A stretch of DNA of 64,000 nucleotides, from the NCBI GenBank assembly GCA_030248215.1, contig JASANG010001562.1, positions 1 to 64,000 of the forward strand. Reading direction: 5' to 3'. This stretch comes from Enoplolaimus lenunculus. Its lineage: Eukaryota > Nematoda > Enoplea > Enoplida > Thoracostomopsidae. The translations under genes were made by a program, and so were the position numbers. Of this stretch, positions 24,135-39,100 are shown one piece after another (the stretch's first letter is position 1; the number at the start of each line of letters is the position of its first letter). Under the pieces are notes generated by a model. It searched no databases and had not been told where the DNA came from. It saw only the letters and a program-made list of their open reading frames with translations.

Positions 24135-27100
24135 GTAAGTTTAAATTGTGCTGCGACCAAAACTATAATCGAACCCTGTAACATATTTTAAAGATGATTT
24201 TTAAGGTACTACAGTTCATTGTTACTGAGAAACTGGCATTTCAATACGTTAAAATGTATCTATTTAAAATAGCTAACCAGTGTTGGCATTATTGTGTTGA
24301 ATAAGAGTAGAAAATCACATTCTAAAAGATATCCAATATAGTTTGATGCCAAATTGAACTTTTTAAAAATTAATTTTCCGTTTTTATCCATCACAGGAAC
24401 GGTCAGAGTAATACAGCCTGTACAATGGCTCGTATCATCATAGCACCTATTGTTAGCTAGTAACAGATTTTTAAGCACGCAAACTCCTGTATGTACCAAC
24501 GAATCTCAAACTTGTCTTAAAAGTGGAACACAAAAATTGGCGAAACAAGCGCCGAACATTTGATGTTGACTCAAAATATCGCCAATTTGCGTTGTACAAT
24601 TTGACCGAGAATTAAAATGAAACTGATATAAAATTACCGATTTACACATCGTTTGTTTGGTTTTTGCCGAGAAAAAAAAACGCTTAACGGCCGGCGTTCA
24701 GGATCGTTTTAGCGATCATTTGGGAATGATAAAGCAACAAAAGCGACCCAGAATCGAGGCGATTTCTAAATTTAGATTTTATTTGATCTAACTTCGTAGG
24801 CGTTCTACAGTTTTACGGTTAAATGTGTGTGCGTTCTACGCGTTAAATGTTTTGTGTTTTGAACATTACGACATGCATATCAACAGGCCTGTAGACAAAG
24901 GAGTCCAAGCCTGTAAGGGATTATCCTTTGAAGTTGGTCTAATGCCGTACTTGATTTTTTTGCGCAATATTAACGTGAGAATCTGACTACAGAAACGTAT
25001 TCTGAGTGACATGCTTGACTCTCAGATTAGAAAATTAAGTGCCAGAATTTACTTTTTATACTACAAGTGTAGAGTTGAGTTATGTGGACTGATGCTTTAC
25101 AAGAAAAGCTACTGGTTTAAATTTGATATGTGCTGCGCAAAGAAGATAACAGCAATTTGGGTTTCGTGTTTGATCTAAAAACTCGTGATTGGTTAAATCT
25201 AACTAAATTTTGTTTCAGTTGAAGTGAAAGTAACAATAGCAATTTGTCGAACCATTGAGCATACAAAAACTGAAATTAAGTTAACAAAGTTCGTTTGCAA
25301 AATACGAGTTTATCAAATTTGCAAGCTAAAATTCGTGCCTTCACTATACGTACTGTTACTTGTATTGCCGCTATTAAGGTTACCATTTTAACCAGTTTGA
25401 AGACAATTTTCACATAAATCTTCTCGCTTGTTACCGAAAATACTGCCTCACATGCGATGTAAACAACGTTAAAGTTAGCTTAAAATGAACAGTTGTAAGG
25501 TGAAAACATGCAATTCTTTCATCTGCAAACGACAAATTTAGCAATTTCAGTGCGTGTTTATTTTAACATATTTCCAACCTAGGAGGTGAGCTGGAATGAG
25601 GGCAATATTGGGTACGGGGTGGTGGTAGGTATGAAACCAACGACTACACTGTAAATTCCAATGAATTGATTAATCAACTCAGCTAGAAAGTTAGTTATTT
25701 GTAAGTCAATAACAGTAAACATTAAGTCACTTTGAGTTGAGTTGATTCTCACTCTAAGTTCATTTGATTCCGAGTAAGTTGAATAATTATCTTAGAGTGA
25801 GTTTTATTGACTCAGAATTTTGAGTTAAAACCAACTCACTGGGAATTAGAGTGTATATTGTGCTGAAAATTTTACAATTCAATCAATTATATATGATCCG
25901 ATCCTCACAATATGTCTTTATAGCCCAAAAAGGTGGAAAATCAACACGACGTGTTATATCTCGAATTAAAAATTTGTTATTCGTCAGTGTAATTTGCAAA
26001 TAACGTAGCGGAACTATTGCTAATGACGGTCTCTGGAACTGTAAAATTTGGCAAAAAGGATCGTCTTCGAACACAAATTCCTGGATCCTCCATTGAGGTT
26101 GTTACGCCGCCGCCCTACAGACATGTTCGATTGTTTAGTTCAAACATTTTTCTACAGCGCAGAAAAGTTCAAAATTACGAAGAAATTTGCCTGACTTTTC
26201 TTAAAATCACTAGCCTAAATAGTTGTCGTTGGTGGGCAGCCCGAATAAGGAGTATTCAGCACGGCTACACACTACCTACACAACCGGCAAATAAGATAGA
26301 CTGTTGAATAAGTTTTAGCGCACATGTTATAAATCCAATTTAGCCCTTTCTCGCATGAATATTTACTACTTCATCATCAGATTGCGTGCGAATTGCGTAG
26401 TAATTGTTAAACACTTTGATAAAACGGTTATCTGAAAGATCTGCGAAGCAATAAGCATTTGGTTCCAAAAAACTTGCAAACATATTCGTACCTCCTAAGC
26501 GCTCGGTTAAGACGAACTTAAACTACGTTTTGGAAGTATACAGGTACGGTAAATGTTAGAAAAAAACAGTTGAATACACCGAGAACCAACCGCACTGGGC
26601 CTCAGAATCTGGAACACTGGAGGATTCGAGGGGGGCTTGGGCAACTTAGGCATATGCCTCTCAGTGAGGATCAAAAGCAAACCTTTGGGCTTTGTTTTAG
26701 TACTAAAATTGTGTTTAGCTGCTCGCTGTTTCGCTCTCGTGCATTTTTCACTGATATACCGCACAGCCTCCCTCATCACAAATTTCTGGATTTGTCACCG
26801 GTCTGGAATAAAGCACATTTGTGGTCCTAGAATACTAAACTGCTGGCTGTCCATGTATACATCGTGCGTATAAAGTTGTGATGCAAACATTTTTGATTTT
26901 TCGACCACACCACATCAAACCATCACTTGTCGGATATGACAAATTACCTTATTAAAAGCTCGACAATTTTACGTGCCGAAAAAGTGGCTTTTTCTTCATA
27001 TATGTACATATATATCTATATATACATATATAGATATAGATATATAAATATATATACATCTATATATGTCTGTAGATATATAATTTATTGGGTAAATAGT

Positions 27101-30100
27101 GTGTCTATTTAGGAACCGTAAGAAGGGTGGGTCTTGTACCCTGACTCAACCACATTTAAGTTGAGGCTTCGACTCAGGCTTACGCTTATGAAGGGTTTAG
27201 GCAAAGAGTAACGTCTAAATTTAAGCTTAATTAAAGTTTTTCTTATTAAACGTAAGCCTAAACGTAAGCCTAAGCGTGTTGGAGAAACTGTGTTCTAGAA
27301 CCGAAACATCTATACTGTTTGACGGTGGCATCCATATACACAACTTTATGATTGAAAATATTTTGACTTGCGGCGCCGTGTGACAAGTATACCGCAACCC
27401 TTAAACTGTCGGCCACTTGTGGTTGGAGCGGTTTTCATTGTATTTTGATCGTAAGATTTTAGCGTTACCTGGCATAATTTGTGAGGATTTGTTTTAATTC
27501 AACGCATATATAAGTGAAGGATTGTGCCAATTAGAACAACCGTAGTATGTGACCCGTAGAACTCCAAGAGTTGTCGAATTTAATTGCTATTCATTAACAA
27601 ACAGAAATTGTACGAATAAATTATTATGCATTAAAATTGAACAAATATAAAAAAGCAACGACGAGTGCATACAATAAAGGAGAATCTTTAGTAGTCTCGT
27701 TATCAGTTCACTTTGCTAGGGAGGCTAAAAATTATTTAGGAAGGGTATACAAGTGTTCTCGCTGACTTACATGGCAAGGTTTTAAAATTTTTTAGTGGAA
27801 GGACAACATTTTTCCCTGCGGACTGACCGCCCCTGCCCCCTTCTCTGGGCTACGGGCCCGATCTTTAGGATGTCATCTATTCTTGTCACGCGGCGCTGGT
27901 CGGCATTACAATAGTCAAAAAGCATTGCACAATCCTTAGTCTGGTTTCCCCCTCACCAAATGTCTGTTTTGTGTTCACTTTTCTTCGTTTGTTTATTTTG
28001 TTGACAAGATGAGGTTTGTTAAGTATGTTCAGGTGCGCATCTCAATTTAAACCAATTGAATGAAACCTTTTGAAGTTGTGTAGCGTGTGGGATGTGCGAA
28101 ATATGCGTTTCGTGCATTCTCAGTATTTAAAGTTGTACCAACTACTAATATACAGAAAGCTAAATTAGCATCGATTCAACTTTTGTTACACCTAATTCAA
28201 GGGGGTGGTTTATAGTACCGGTTCATAACTAGTAATTGTTATAATGGACGATATCGTTGTCAGAAGGTCATGAAACATTTTCAAACACAGAATCTTTTCT
28301 TGATGTTGATAAATTTGATGTTCAGATGCGGTGCGCGCAGATGTTTGCAGCATTGGCGACGTTTTCTGTAGCTGTGGTCGGTCTTGTTCTACAACCTTTA
28401 ACCCAATCGTAAATCAGAAGCGTAGCCGGAGAGCGGTCCAGAGGGTCATGGCCCCATAATGGTTTTGGAAAAATTCATTTTTTAATAATTTGAAAGTATG
28501 ATCTCCTGAAGGTTTCATTCTCAAACACTAGGTGTTGATGCGTTTCTGTTCTGAGCCGATATTGCTTTAGCGGTACATGTACGAAAATTTATTTACTCAC
28601 GCGTGGTTGTTATGTTTAGTGAGGTTATTGCACGATTAGCACTGTATAAATCTAAAGTATTTGTGTGCCCCCAAACGAAAATCCTTGCTACGCCCACACA
28701 CAAAAAATTATTTCTGAATTTATTTAGAAAAGTATTCTCTGTTGCAAATCTGAAAAGTTTTTCTGATACGTAAGACAATTTTTCTTAAAGTAACTGGAAA
28801 ACGTTTATTTTCAGACTTTATTTCAAAACCTTTTTGAAAACTTTTCTGTTATAACAGAAATACTTTTCAAGTGCACCTGCTAATTATATTTCTCAAATGC
28901 AAGAAATTTTTTCTTAAATATCAGAAATATTATTTTGAGTGCATGTCGTATAAATGCACCCGAGACTCTATTAATAGCAAGTGCCATTTGAATAACCGTT
29001 GCTTTTATCGCGTGATCCACAGGTATTCGTTTTTGTGGATAAACGAATATATTAAATATAATTATGAGTATAAAGCTATGTAATCCAGTCACTTCAAAAG
29101 GTCTCTGCAATATTAATTTAAATAATATATTATTACCTTTTTTATGAATTTTATGTCCAGCAGATATGCATAATAAATCTCATAAAACAACAGAATTCAA
29201 CGTTGAATAATGTTGTTTTTATATCAGTGATTTATAGAACTTGCGAGCTCTTTCTAGCAGCTGTTTTATCTGGCTTGTAGTTACATTTTGTTTAAGCGTA
29301 TTATGATATACATCAGGTATGTTTTCAGATGTCCGTTTTGAAAAAGAGTTTCAAATTTCAACTGATTCTATTCTTGAATTCGAAACTTTTTCAGCTGATC
29401 AAGTGTTAAATTTCAACGATACATGTTGATTATGCTGATTTCTACCAAGTGTAGTACCATTAATAAAAGTTGTTAAGTTCCGATCCGACTATAACATGAT
29501 TTGGTTTTCTTCCATTGATAAAAATTCAAGCTCGTAGCCAGCTCACCTTGATAGGGGGGCTAAAAATATTCAGGAGGGGCATTCAAGGGTTTTTAATGAC
29601 TTGCAAGCAAGGTTGAAAATTTTCTAACGGGGCCAAAATTTGTCCAGGGGAAGCTGGCATCCTCTTGTCTATTGGCAAGAATAAATTTTTACCGCACATA
29701 AATGCTAGTAGTTTTATTGTATCATACAGTTACTGGCAAACGAACAATTCTCTTTACTACAAATTTTTGCTTTTTAATGCCGAATTTATATATTGTTATA
29801 CCAAAAATTCGTGGCCCGTTATCTCGGCGACTGACAACTTGTAATCTGAAATTTCATCGACTCGACAATTCGTCGTCAATCATGCTTAGGTTTAGAATTT
29901 GGCTAAGGATTACGCTTTTAGGTTTAGTAAATAGGCTTAGGAGTATGCTTAGGATTACGCTCACAGTTACCAATTGGCTTTAGGACACTCTTTCGGAAAA
30001 GTTATCGGGCCACGAATTGTCATAGATTCGAATTTAATAGCCAATATTCGTTGTCCATCGGTTCTCAATCAGTAATTGTTATTCGGATGATAGTGAGATT

Positions 30101-33100
30101 TAGCGAGAAGACAAGAAAATATTTTCAAAATGTAACTCTGTTCTATACTGTCGATAAATTTTTACCAATGGGCTGAGAGGTCGGTAGAGGGGACAAGCGG
30201 TCCTTCTGTAGTTGAGACACTGTGATTATTTCTCAAAACGTGCTCAATGTAGAATTCTGAGTTTGATTCTAATGACGTTTCTCGTTAAAAACCTGAAATC
30301 TGTCAGCAAAACCTCGAAACGTAAAGAACTTAAACAAGCGATAATCTTATTAATGATCATGCCAGAATCAAGCAGCAATAGACCAAACGTTATCATTTAT
30401 CTTTTATAACTACCGCCAATGGCGGATGCTCAACCTTCTGGCTATGGCGTAGGATATACGACTTCGTGAGGCAAAATAGCGACAAACCAAACACAATTTT
30501 AGTATTAAATTTTAATTCAATGTTTTTGGTTTTGATCTCTGTTGTCGTATCTATGGCCTAGGTGCCCCTCCTACGAAACAGCCAGTGACTAGCTAAGTAT
30601 TTGCATGCATGGCACCGACTATAATGGTTTGTCGTGTTTACCTTTCTTGATATTTTTCATGGAACCAAAAACTTGGTCATCAGCGGCAGACAATATATAG
30701 ACAGCGAACTGCAAAAGAACGCCAATCAGCGCCGTTTTGTAAACATCTCTGCTAAGACTGTCATGAAAAATATACTGAAGGTAGTGCAGCTTCATTGTTT
30801 ATTTTATAGTAGGTTTAGGTCTCAGACTATGACCAGTGACGTTTCTATGAATCTCTATACAACTGCCCTAATTTTTTTCAGTATTGTATACAGAAATATC
30901 TGACGGCCGGGACGTCAGTGGGCACACGTTGACTCACGTATAGTACTATGCTTCCTTTATAATATTTATTGTTGTAGACAGTGTGGTGATAAAGTGAGGT
31001 TAAAAAATTCAAATTTAAATATGACAAGAAATTAGCGCAAACTACGCATTTAACGATGATTGGTCGTGGCATTTTTTGATAGCATATTTATTCCGGCAAA
31101 CCTAATGCAGCCAATGTATCATGACGCAAGCAAATTCTAAGGGCTATGTTCATACGGCCACGTTGCTATTTAGCAAACTACATTATTGTTTTTTGTCAAC
31201 GACGGTTTGCCGGACCAAAATTCCAAGAATTATTTCACTAAACCCTTATGGCTAAACACCTAATTGCCATATCTATTTTCTGATATAACTTTAAATTAGA
31301 TAACCTTATCTAAATTGCAATTATTCAAGAAAAGCATCCATATCCCATGTTAGACGTCGTAGCAGAACTGAATATGTGGTCACAATGATTAATAATATTT
31401 CAATGAGTTGAATTTTTCGCAATTTGTGCTTTTAGGATTATCAAAACAATTTATCCTTAACACCGCTTGTGTTGATTGCGTATATTTATTGGCATTAACT
31501 TAGATTGGTACAAAAACGATACTCGATGTTCTTGGTTTGACTATCTTATGTTTTTGATTTAGAATAAACAAAATGACACTCCAAACTGGACTCGCAGTCG
31601 GCGGAAAATTAACTTATTTAAACAATATCAATTAGCTATATTCATCAGAGTGTAACCGAATGTTTCCATTTCTGACAGAAATCGGTGTCCGTTTCCATTA
31701 TAGAAATAACGGAAACTATGTAATTTTCACGAAAATATTAGTTATAAATCACGTATATTTCTAGCAATTTTTTTATTACAGATATGCTAAAATTGTTCAA
31801 AATGAAATAAGAATTACGAAATTCAACCAAACTTTTAAAATTTCGATGCATCCGCCATTTTTCTTCGAAATTTTTAAAAGTGATGAATTTATGCACGCCT
31901 CAGTTGTAAACATTTTTGAAACTTTTATACTACATACCCGTTTCCATTTCCGGTTCGGTTTCCGTCGTTTTGATCACTATCCGTTCCCATTTCCGTTATT
32001 TTTACTATCCGTTTAATATACCCTGATATTCTTACAATCTGTTAAGTATCAAAAATTTGTTTTAGCTGCATCATTTTGGAAATCCTTGGCAATTAAAACT
32101 TTGAAAATTGGATTACAGAACCAAACAAGCTCGCTGGTCAACGTAAACTTTTTAAAAGTTTTTACTTTGAACGAACTTTTAGGCAAAAATTGTATCGTAG
32201 CCCCATAGTCAAACCTCCAGTTAAACCTTATTTTCAAATCAACACATATCGCATAAGTTGTAACTACACTTTATAACCTATTAATAAACCTAAACAAAAC
32301 TGCAACTTAAATATATTTTGATTCAGTTGAACTAAACGTCGTTAATCATTGTTTAGCTTAGTGATTTATCTTTACTATTAATGTTTTGTACGTGAATTTG
32401 TGTTTTTACATCCATATACCAAATGAGTTAAGGGTTTTTGTGTGGTTCACGCTTCATTTAGTTTCTGGATTAGAAAACCGTGCCTTTTTTATTGTTATAT
32501 AACATGACAATTCAACCGCTTAGTATTTGCAAAACTATTATTTATACAAAAACTTTCATTTTTAGCAACCATCTTTGCCTTGCTATAGGTAAGGCCGAAT
32601 GTCTATTAGCAGCTTTAACCCATATATGGAGCGCTTGGGGATAATCAGTTCAGTTCAACTCAACGTGATTGCCCATTTGTACCCAAATACATGATTTTTG
32701 CTGCATCATTTGCATACATATACTAAAGTGTAGGTCCACGCTTACCGTGCGACGCCGTCCAGCTCCGTATGGCGCCGTAAGCCACAAAAACGTTTGTTTA
32801 CAAATTGTTATAAGGCATCATGCAACAATCGGCTTGAAATAGTCAAAAAAAGTATAGCGCCAACTTTACGTAGATATTTGAATCAAACTAGGATGGATCA
32901 AGGAAAATCTAGGGATTATATACTAACGACAACCATGTTGAATTGATAATTTTCAGTCATTGCCATGTAGCAGATACTGTCACGTGCTCAACATATTTCA
33001 CTATACCTGGTATATAACGAATCCATTTTTAATGTAAATGGTCCAAAGTTTACTAGTTTTCGAGAGGGCGTAACTCTCGCAGAAATTGTAAATTTCGAGA

Positions 33101-36100
33101 GATTGTTGTCGACGGATGGCAGGTGCTCGGTCAACCTCTGATCGCTCCTCATCAAGAAATCCCGGAACCGACGCCGGAATCAGATAGTAAACTATACAAT
33201 ATGTGTGAATTTAAGTTTCTTAAATTTGATGTTTATGTACGCTTTATTCGTTCAAGGTATCCATCAAGATATACATCCGACATGCGAGATCAAGTATAAC
33301 GATGAAACACATAGTCTGATATTTTTTATTGCAGATTATACACGTTTTCGCGTAGTTTTTCCGTTTTATATTTTTAATGTTTAGCCAAGACATTTTAGAA
33401 ATGGCAACGTTGAATCGATACTCCGACTGTCTTTGTAAACGCTGCAACGGCTACTCGTTATTTTGATGAAGTTTACGCCGCTCGGCTTTTAGTTAAGCTT
33501 TCACGAAACTTTTTTGCTAATTTTAATTTTATAGTCATGTATTGCATGCGTCTTTGTCATTAAAGTCTGTTAACAGTTAGCCAAAGCTATACTACGACGG
33601 GCGACGACAGGCGCCTCCCCTTACGAGCATTTTCGCTCCGTAATCCTAAAATTATGCAGCATCCTTAAAACAATTTTTATATCAAGAAAGTTTTTTCCCA
33701 GTCTCATCTGTAAATCTTTACTCTGCCTACAAACAATTCCTTGTTGCGCCGTTGTAATTTCACTTGCTCAACGAATTCAGGGAAGGAATAAAAAGCATCA
33801 GTTCCAAAAAAATGTGTGTTCATTCAAAACCAGGGGTGTTGCTAGAATTTCATTTCGGGAAGGTATAATCTGATAACAAATATTTGTCGCTCTTCAGCGT
33901 ATTGAGAGTGAGAAATATCCGTCTTCTAAAATCGTACAAATTTAACTCTAAAAACTGAACGAGGCCTTATTTCGTTAGTGTAGAAATTTCAGGAAGCGAT
34001 ATACCCCCTACGTTCGCGTTTGTATACGTTTCGTTCCGAAACTTAAGAGCGTGTAATAAGCAATTTTTCGCATTCTATTAGATAGTTTTTCGCTAATTAA
34101 TTACGCCATAATATTGTGCCTTAAGGCAACCGACAATAGCTCAGAATACCTTCGATTTACTGCTGCTTGAGCGATTGAAAAAATGACAAACATCTGAGAA
34201 AGGATCGAACTAAAATATGCGCTCTATTACGAATTATTTTTGTCAATGGCTTGAAGCAAATATTGAACATTGATTTTAGTAAATAAAATTACTTTTGCCT
34301 TCTCAAACCTTTGCACTAAGTATAACTTTACTATTTCGACTTGAAAGTTTTGTACAGTATTGCGTCGTTTAAAGCGATGAAGCGGATTGATGCATCATGC
34401 ATATTTTTTCTGTACCCCAGGTTAAAGTTGCACGCAACCCGCGTGTACGCGCGGGTACCCGGGGGTAAACGCTGGCCGAGTAAGACATTTTTGACGTTGT
34501 TATACACGCGGGTAAAGGTTTTCAAAGCGCGGGTAAAAATTTATGATTCTTTACTCACGTAGAATTTGGGTAACAAGTGACGCACGATCAAGGTACAACC
34601 AGAGGTCGGCCGATAACTGCGGCAAAAAATCAAAATCTTTGTGTGAAGTAGTTTGTGACTACCAAAGACGGTGATATGTGGTATATAAGTACTCAAACGT
34701 GGGAAGCGGCTCCTCCCATTGGTTCAAGTGCATTAAAGTATTTTTCAGCTATCAGTCCAAAACTTGTAAGTTTCTATGCTTTTTCAGATTTTTTTCTAAA
34801 GCTGCTAGAAAATAGAAATATGAAATGTTGCGTATTGCTGCTGGTATAAATCCAGCCGATTTCGAGTAAACAGAAAAAGTATTTATTAGAATCTGCTCGT
34901 AACTTTGTTCTTTAACCTCTTCTCTACTATAGTGACTCGAATAAGAGAGGGTAATAAGAGGGAGGTTCCCGTTTTGAGTCCCAATCAATTGCAATTCGTA
35001 TCCCCAATAACAGTCCGTAAGCAGATAGAGTCCCTAGACCCTGATCAGAGTCCATAAATGTAATTATTTTTAATTAATTATAGTGCATAAATGACTCCAG
35101 GATCAAATAAAGTTGAGTTCGAAATTTTAAAGCATACTTAAGTTTTGAAATTACATTCTGAAGTATAACCTAGCTCTATCACTCAATCTTTTAATATAAT
35201 TCAAATAAACGTTTAATTGAACGGATAGTTGCAATACCGGATATATATCTGTAACGAAGCGCGGCGGAGGGCGAGGTAAAAATAAATAACAGTCCGCTAC
35301 CGATTAACAGGGGGCATCCTCTGGAGACGTCAAATAAATATCAAACCCCTCCCTTATTTGGGTCACTACAGTATTGTTTGTCGTTTCAGGGGTTGCTTGT
35401 TAAAATTTTTGGGCTTGCCTCTGAAAATGGTAAAATTTTAACAAACAATATTTGAAACACCATCCACTTTTAGCGCTCGCTTGTTTGAAACAATTTACCT
35501 CTTCGGTTATATTTAGACTCCTTAAAGTTTAAGTTTACTCTCGTAGAGATTTAACTTTATTTATTTATGAGTGGACAACATAGACCGCGTTCTGTCTGTT
35601 ACAAACTCAGCGCTTCAGTTCCGCGCAGGGCACTGTAATTATCTTGATACCTTTACCACGTTTGAATACTTTTAACTTTCTAACGTTGGAAGACACAGTG
35701 TATATTAAGTTGTAGCAATGTCTTTTTCATGGTGGTTTGGTTTAAAAATAGCTAGATTTTACGAGAAATAAGCCAGTTTTGTCAAATCAATAAGTTCCAC
35801 CATATGATTGTTGGTTTTTAATGATATGAAAACGAAACTGTGGTAATTGAGCATGAAAACTTTGAGTCGATGACAGGTTTTCAGGTTTTTCTACACTGTT
35901 TCCTACAGAGTTCGAAATTTTGAGATGGTGGTGTAAGCATGTGAGACATGCTTGTCCGTTATGTGTATGTGCAATATAGTGCAATTCATTGTTAGTATGC
36001 TTAACGGCCGCATGCGGTCGACATATAGTCGACGATAGAAGCTGTTAGAGGGGCGGGCTGCGTGGCGCAGTGATAGAGCGGTTGCCTCGGAATCTTAAGG

Positions 36101-39100
36101 TCGCTAGTTCGATCCTCGCTGTGTATGCCTGCTTAGCCAACTGCTTAGTGAAAATGATCTGAAATCCCGGTTCCTATTTCGACCGACATGTGGCAAAACT
36201 TATACTTAGAATTAAGCTTAGATGTACAAAAGCCGATTGGTGCCCAAAATTACTATATTTTAACCAATTTATAATTGCGCGTTGAGATCGTAAACACTAA
36301 CAACTCTGTTAGCATACACAAATGAGCAATTGTTGCGCAATTTTTGGATCGAGTCTAGACGAAAACCAATTAAATGTTTTGGTTTTGAACGGTAAGTATT
36401 GTGGGCAATCAACTAGCTTTCAATGCAAATATGGGGCATACAGTGTAGTTTACAAACCGTTCCAGTTTAAACGATGCCATTAGTTATTCGTTATGGCTTG
36501 GTGAATTTTGAAAAGCTTATGGTTTGTTAGGTTCGTAAAGTAAGTAGGAGCAAGTAAACATATTGGCTATAACGGGAGGTCGTTTGGTGGCCGTTTTATT
36601 ACAATCTGCATTTATTGAATTATACAACACTAATTCGGACTCATGCAGTATATTGTTAAGTTCCAATTTTTCGTGTTGCATCGTCAGTTCTATCACTGGC
36701 TTCGGTTACGGTGGCGCTGTACTTGCCGTGCGGAACAGTGCGGCGCCGGAGGGCACAGCACGTCAGAAAACTTTTCTCTAGAAATGGTTATTCTATGCTT
36801 ATGCGGTAATACACGTGCGGTGCGGTATGATACTGGTCGGTGACAGACGGCGCCGGACTCATCAAATGTATAGTGCCACCCTTAGTCCGACCAAATTCGG
36901 TTTGTGCTACACGTGCCAGAACGACCATATCTCCTGATTTGATCCAAGTTCATCTATTTCTGTGAAATGTTTTCCTGGAAATGTCAAAGCTGAGGCAAAA
37001 ACAAAGTATTTTTGGTTTCTAAATTCGAACCACATGAGCACACTTCCATATGTTTCAGATTTCGTTTTAAATATAATATTTGAATAGTATTGTATTTTGG
37101 ATTATAAATCAGTTTCTCATTGGCTTACTCTAATCAGGCGCACAGGTTAGGGTGTCAAAAAGTCATCAATGACACGAGAAGCTGAAACAATTATGTCACT
37201 CAGATCTGTTGTTACGATCTTCTTTCCGTATACCTCCGGCCCTTCTAATTCTAACTGCTCTGGAGTTATGTATATTCTGCGGATTGCAATCTTCTATTAT
37301 TTCTAAATGGAATTCAGCTTACGCCTCTGATACAGAACCTTGAAAATAAGCTGTCATCCTAGTGTTGGAGAACAACTAAAAAGAGCTTTTACTAATGTGA
37401 TATCTGTTTTCGCTTAAATTAACACAATATGCAAGTGGTTTTTCATTCTACTTCGCTACAGTAATGAACAAAACTAGCTATGTAATATATATTCAAACAG
37501 TTTTTAATTTAGCAGTTGAACCACTGCATTAGGCTGCACGTATGAGCGCGGTAAATATTCGGACAGCAAATTTAGAATAGTTTTAAATTTGGAGCGTTTT
37601 ATAGTAGCCGCAAATGTGGTTTTATTCATACATAAAGCTGAGAGTATAAAGCCAATCTTAAGTAATCATTATGATTTGCATTTATATTGGATTTTGGCTA
37701 AAGGTTTTGAACAGATATCGTGCGAGGAATACTATGAATCGATCTGTGTGCTCAGATTCTCGATTTTAATTTGAGTATGAAGAATTTGTGAGGCTCTTGC
37801 ACAATTTGACAGGTTTGCGCACCGTTTAGACTTTGAATACAAACGCTTGAATTTGGATGTAGCATAATCAAGAGAAGTCATCAAAAATTCAAACGCGTAA
37901 AATCTTTAAATCGGACCATTTCTGAAGGAATGCGTGCTGGAGGATAATAACCGAAAACGCCAAACATATCAGACCGATTCAGATCGGCGGTTAAATGAAA
38001 CGATACAATTAAAGTGAAGATAACATCGTATAAAAGCACTAATGCATTATCTGCAAATTGTGCAATGCTGCAATCCCGTACTGTTTCTCAGAACCGGAGA
38101 TATGGTATCTGAACCCCTTACCAGATGCTAGATAGGACCTCTTGCAAGGTATAAACTAGGGGCGCAGCTCTAAAAACAAAGTGAACACACACTTATGCGT
38201 ATGATGGAAGAAAACTTGTAATTGAAGCGAGCTACAAACCAAATAAGCATGCGTGAATAACGCATTGCTTAGCTTGAATTGCACCGAAGGCCCAAACGTT
38301 CTTTGAAATCACCGGGTGAATCGATATTACTGTCCCCAGGAACCAAGGGAGGTTGGAACGTGGTTGGCAGGCGTGGCACTGCTATTTTACATTAAGGGGG
38401 ATTTCGTGCACAAAATCAACTAATTGTGTTCCACTGAGTTCTTTCTGGAAGACACTTATGCCCTTGAAATAATAAATATTTAATTAACATATATAACTCA
38501 TATATAATAGCAGCTTTAGTAAGGTAGAATACAAAAGCTGATTCTCGTACTGTTGGAGTTGCGTGTGCACATAGATTTATCAGTGATTTATACATATATT
38601 GAGTGAATAATTGCTTGAATATATGGCTTTTTTTTCTTTGAAAGTAAAACCAAACCAGCATAATAGGCTCATATGGTTGTATTTTACCATGATGATCGGT
38701 AGCATAACGCATGGGCGTCGTGGCCAGTATTTCGGAAAGGAAAGGGTGATGTTATAGGAAAATTTCGAATTGAAGGTTTCTTGCGTTACAAGCTGAAAAA
38801 GTAATTAAGTCATTAATTACATAAATTACAGGCAGGTGTGTAGTTTGACATCTTAAACCACTCCCCTGGCCATGCCCCCACCGTAACCAGTGGCGGATCC
38901 AGAAATTGCTGGTGGTTAGGATGCACAGTGGAAAATGTTCAGTATTGGTATACATACGTATATGTGTATACAATGCACTCATTGAAGCAAATGTCCCCTA
39001 AATTTCTAGCCTACGATATGATATCTTGGTTATTACTGGGACGAAGAGGTTTTTTGTTCTTTTTCCCGTATTTTCAAAAATTAGCATTACTGCCATTATA

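Noticed and set aside
26017-26307. 96-codon open frame in the stomatin first intron
   Set aside because: No recognisable domain, no conserved splice context and no coding-like composition compared with the real exons.
36054-36131. Functional tRNA gene
   Set aside because: Box A and box B are present but the acceptor and T stems do not pair, as in tRNA-derived repeats.
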